Source: Bacilli bacterium
GTDB lineage: Bacteria; Bacillota_I; Bacilli_A; Haloplasmatales; Haloplasmataceae
Reading direction: 5' to 3'
NCBI GenBank assembly: GCA_012513195.1
Contig: JAAZCR010000025.1
Span: forward strand, 1-6,173
DNA length: 6,173 nucleotides
Of this stretch, positions 5,244 through 6,173 are shown piece by piece. Made by a program: the position numbers and the translations under genes. Below the pieces are notes generated by a model. The model saw only the letters and a list, made by a program, of their open reading frames with translations, searched no databases and was not told the DNA's origin. Numbering within the stretch: position 1 is the stretch's first letter; every line of letters begins with the position of its first letter.

Positions 5244-6173
5244 TTAATGATATTTTACATCAATGGATGCGTAAGGATTAGAGATAGGTTTAAAGATTTC
5301 ACCATTAGTACCTTTAATCTCTAAATCTTCGATTAAAAGGTGTAATAAGATTAAATCGGTTTTGATGTTAGTATCATTACGTAAATGATCTAAACTATCC
5401 CAATAATATACATAGCTAATAACCGCTATTCGATAATACTCATTATCCTTAAATGTAACCCCTTCTTTTGTGCTATAGAAGATATTGCTGTTTTTTAAGA
5501 AATTTTTAATATCTCGGTATTTGGCAGTTATAATGTAAATTTCATTATCAAAAGGATATACTTCAAAGACATTTTTTATCGTTACTGGTTCATTGATTTT
5601 TATGTTTCCATTTCCTCTTACACCGCCAGTATTGCTTATCGCAATATCGGCATCCACAGCTTTAAGTAGGACATTTCCAATCCATTCGAACATATCATCC
5701 TTGTTTCTTACTGTTTCACCTGCATATACTAAAGTTTTTTCTAACTCCAGTTCTTCCACATACTCCCTAATTAATGCTTCTATGTCTTCATCATAATTAT
5801 TACCAGCTTCACTAGTATTTATGATATTAACATTATACTCTACTATGTCTTTAGTATTTGTATCAATTTTTAGATCAATCCTCCCCATGGCGGTACCATA
5901 AGAATATGCTTGAATGAGGGGGATGGAATCACCAACACGATTTATCGTCCTTTTAATCCCTTGATGGGTATGACCTGCAATTATCACATCAAGTAGATAA
6001 TCACCATTATCTTCTCTAATAAAGGCTAAATCATCATAAATATAACTATCATAATCATGGATATTTAAAATAATAATATCGGCACCTTGCTTTTTAAGTT
6101 TATTACCAATATTTTTAATCGAATTACGGAAATCTAGATAAAAGTAATAGTTTTCTAGTTTATCTTTTTGAAT
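5244..6173 (-). CDS. 5'-nucleotidase / 2',3'-cyclic phosphodiesterase family metallophosphatase (5'-partial)
   Basis: The frame is open to the right window edge: 309 residues are visible and the N-terminus is outside. A GTG at 5987 lies in mid-domain and is not a real start, because the reading continues upstream without a break. The family (UshA, YfkN, YunD type) removes phosphate from nucleotides or related compounds using two metal ions. The visible part of the metallophosphatase domain holds a likely metal-binding His in DIIILNIHD (H39 of the visible part) and VIIAGHTH (63-70). The C-terminal nucleotidase domain (about 130-300) has ISNTGGVRGNG (179-189) and NVFEVYPFDN (201-210). The usual GGDGY substrate loop is replaced by YWDSL (257-261); Asp is kept but the glycines are lost. 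Many relatives are exported, but no signal peptide can be judged here. It ends just upstream of the hisS promoter. The family is sure; substrate is unknown. Confidence 0.88.
   Translation of the reverse strand: MQKDKLENYYFYLDFRNSIKNIGNKLKKQGADIIILNIHDYDSYIYDDLAFIREDNGDYLLDVIIAGHTHQGIKRTINRVGDSIPLIQAYSYGTAMGRIDLKIDTNTKDIVEYNVNIINTSEAGNNYDEDIEALIREYVEELELEKTLVYAGETVRNKDDMFEWIGNVLLKAVDADIAISNTGGVRGNGNIKINEPVTIKNVFEVYPFDNEIYIITAKYRDIKNFLKNSNIFYSTKEGVTFKDNEYYRIAVISYVYYWDSLDHLRNDTNIKTDLILLHLLIEDLEIKGTNGEIFKPISNPYASIDVKYH

Noticed and set aside
5593..5796. Plus-strand reading frame of 67 codons inside the nucleotidase gene
   Set aside because: Antisense shadow with low-complexity Ser/Thr composition and no ribosome site.
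5244..5987. GTG at 5987 as the true start of the nucleotidase gene
   Set aside because: The frame stays open to the window edge and the upstream residues match the metallophosphatase domain, including a metal-site His; no ribosome site precedes the GTG.

Overview
The window reads as an AT-rich, low-GC Gram-positive (Bacillota or a close relative such as the Mollicutes-adjacent lineages). Three things support this: strong AGGAGG-type ribosome binding sites, sigma-A type promoters with extended -10 boxes, and a hisS-aspS operon headed by a T-box leader. TGG is used for Trp in the reading frames I checked, so nothing points to a reassigned UGA codon. I cannot name the genus.

Layout from right to left, the direction in which all protein genes are read (minus strand). 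6173-5244: C-terminal 309 residues of a 5'-nucleotidase / cyclic-phosphodiesterase-type metallophosphatase, open at the window edge. 5239-5191: hisS promoter region. 5192-5010: a complete T-box leader with stem I, T-box sequence and terminator. 4983-3715: hisS. 3713-1947: aspS, one base after hisS. 1942-1899: the operon terminator. About 1629-1820 on the plus strand: a non-coding RNA that folds like 6S RNA and converges on aspS. 1527-1622 and 1490-1464: divergent promoters, firing toward the 6S gene (plus) and toward an AI-2E family membrane protein (minus). 1432-341: that membrane protein. 323-1: a small three-helix membrane protein of unknown function that leaves the window.

How the parts work together: the T-box senses uncharged tRNA and controls both aminoacyl-tRNA synthetases. 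The specifier position in stem I holds GAC (Asp), although the first gene is hisS; a CAC (His) triplet overlaps it by one base. The 6S RNA would bind the sigma-A RNA polymerase holoenzyme and adjust global transcription with growth phase. Its place next to aspS matches what I recall of the Bacillus subtilis ssrSA/bsrA locus. The AI-2E protein and the small membrane protein are 17 bp apart and probably co-transcribed.

Most of the window is conserved housekeeping sequence. I found no mobile element, CRISPR array, tRNA, rRNA or evidence of a new defence or biosynthetic system. The points most worth a second look are the T-box specifier, the 6S gene's two possible promoters, and an altered substrate loop in the nucleotidase.
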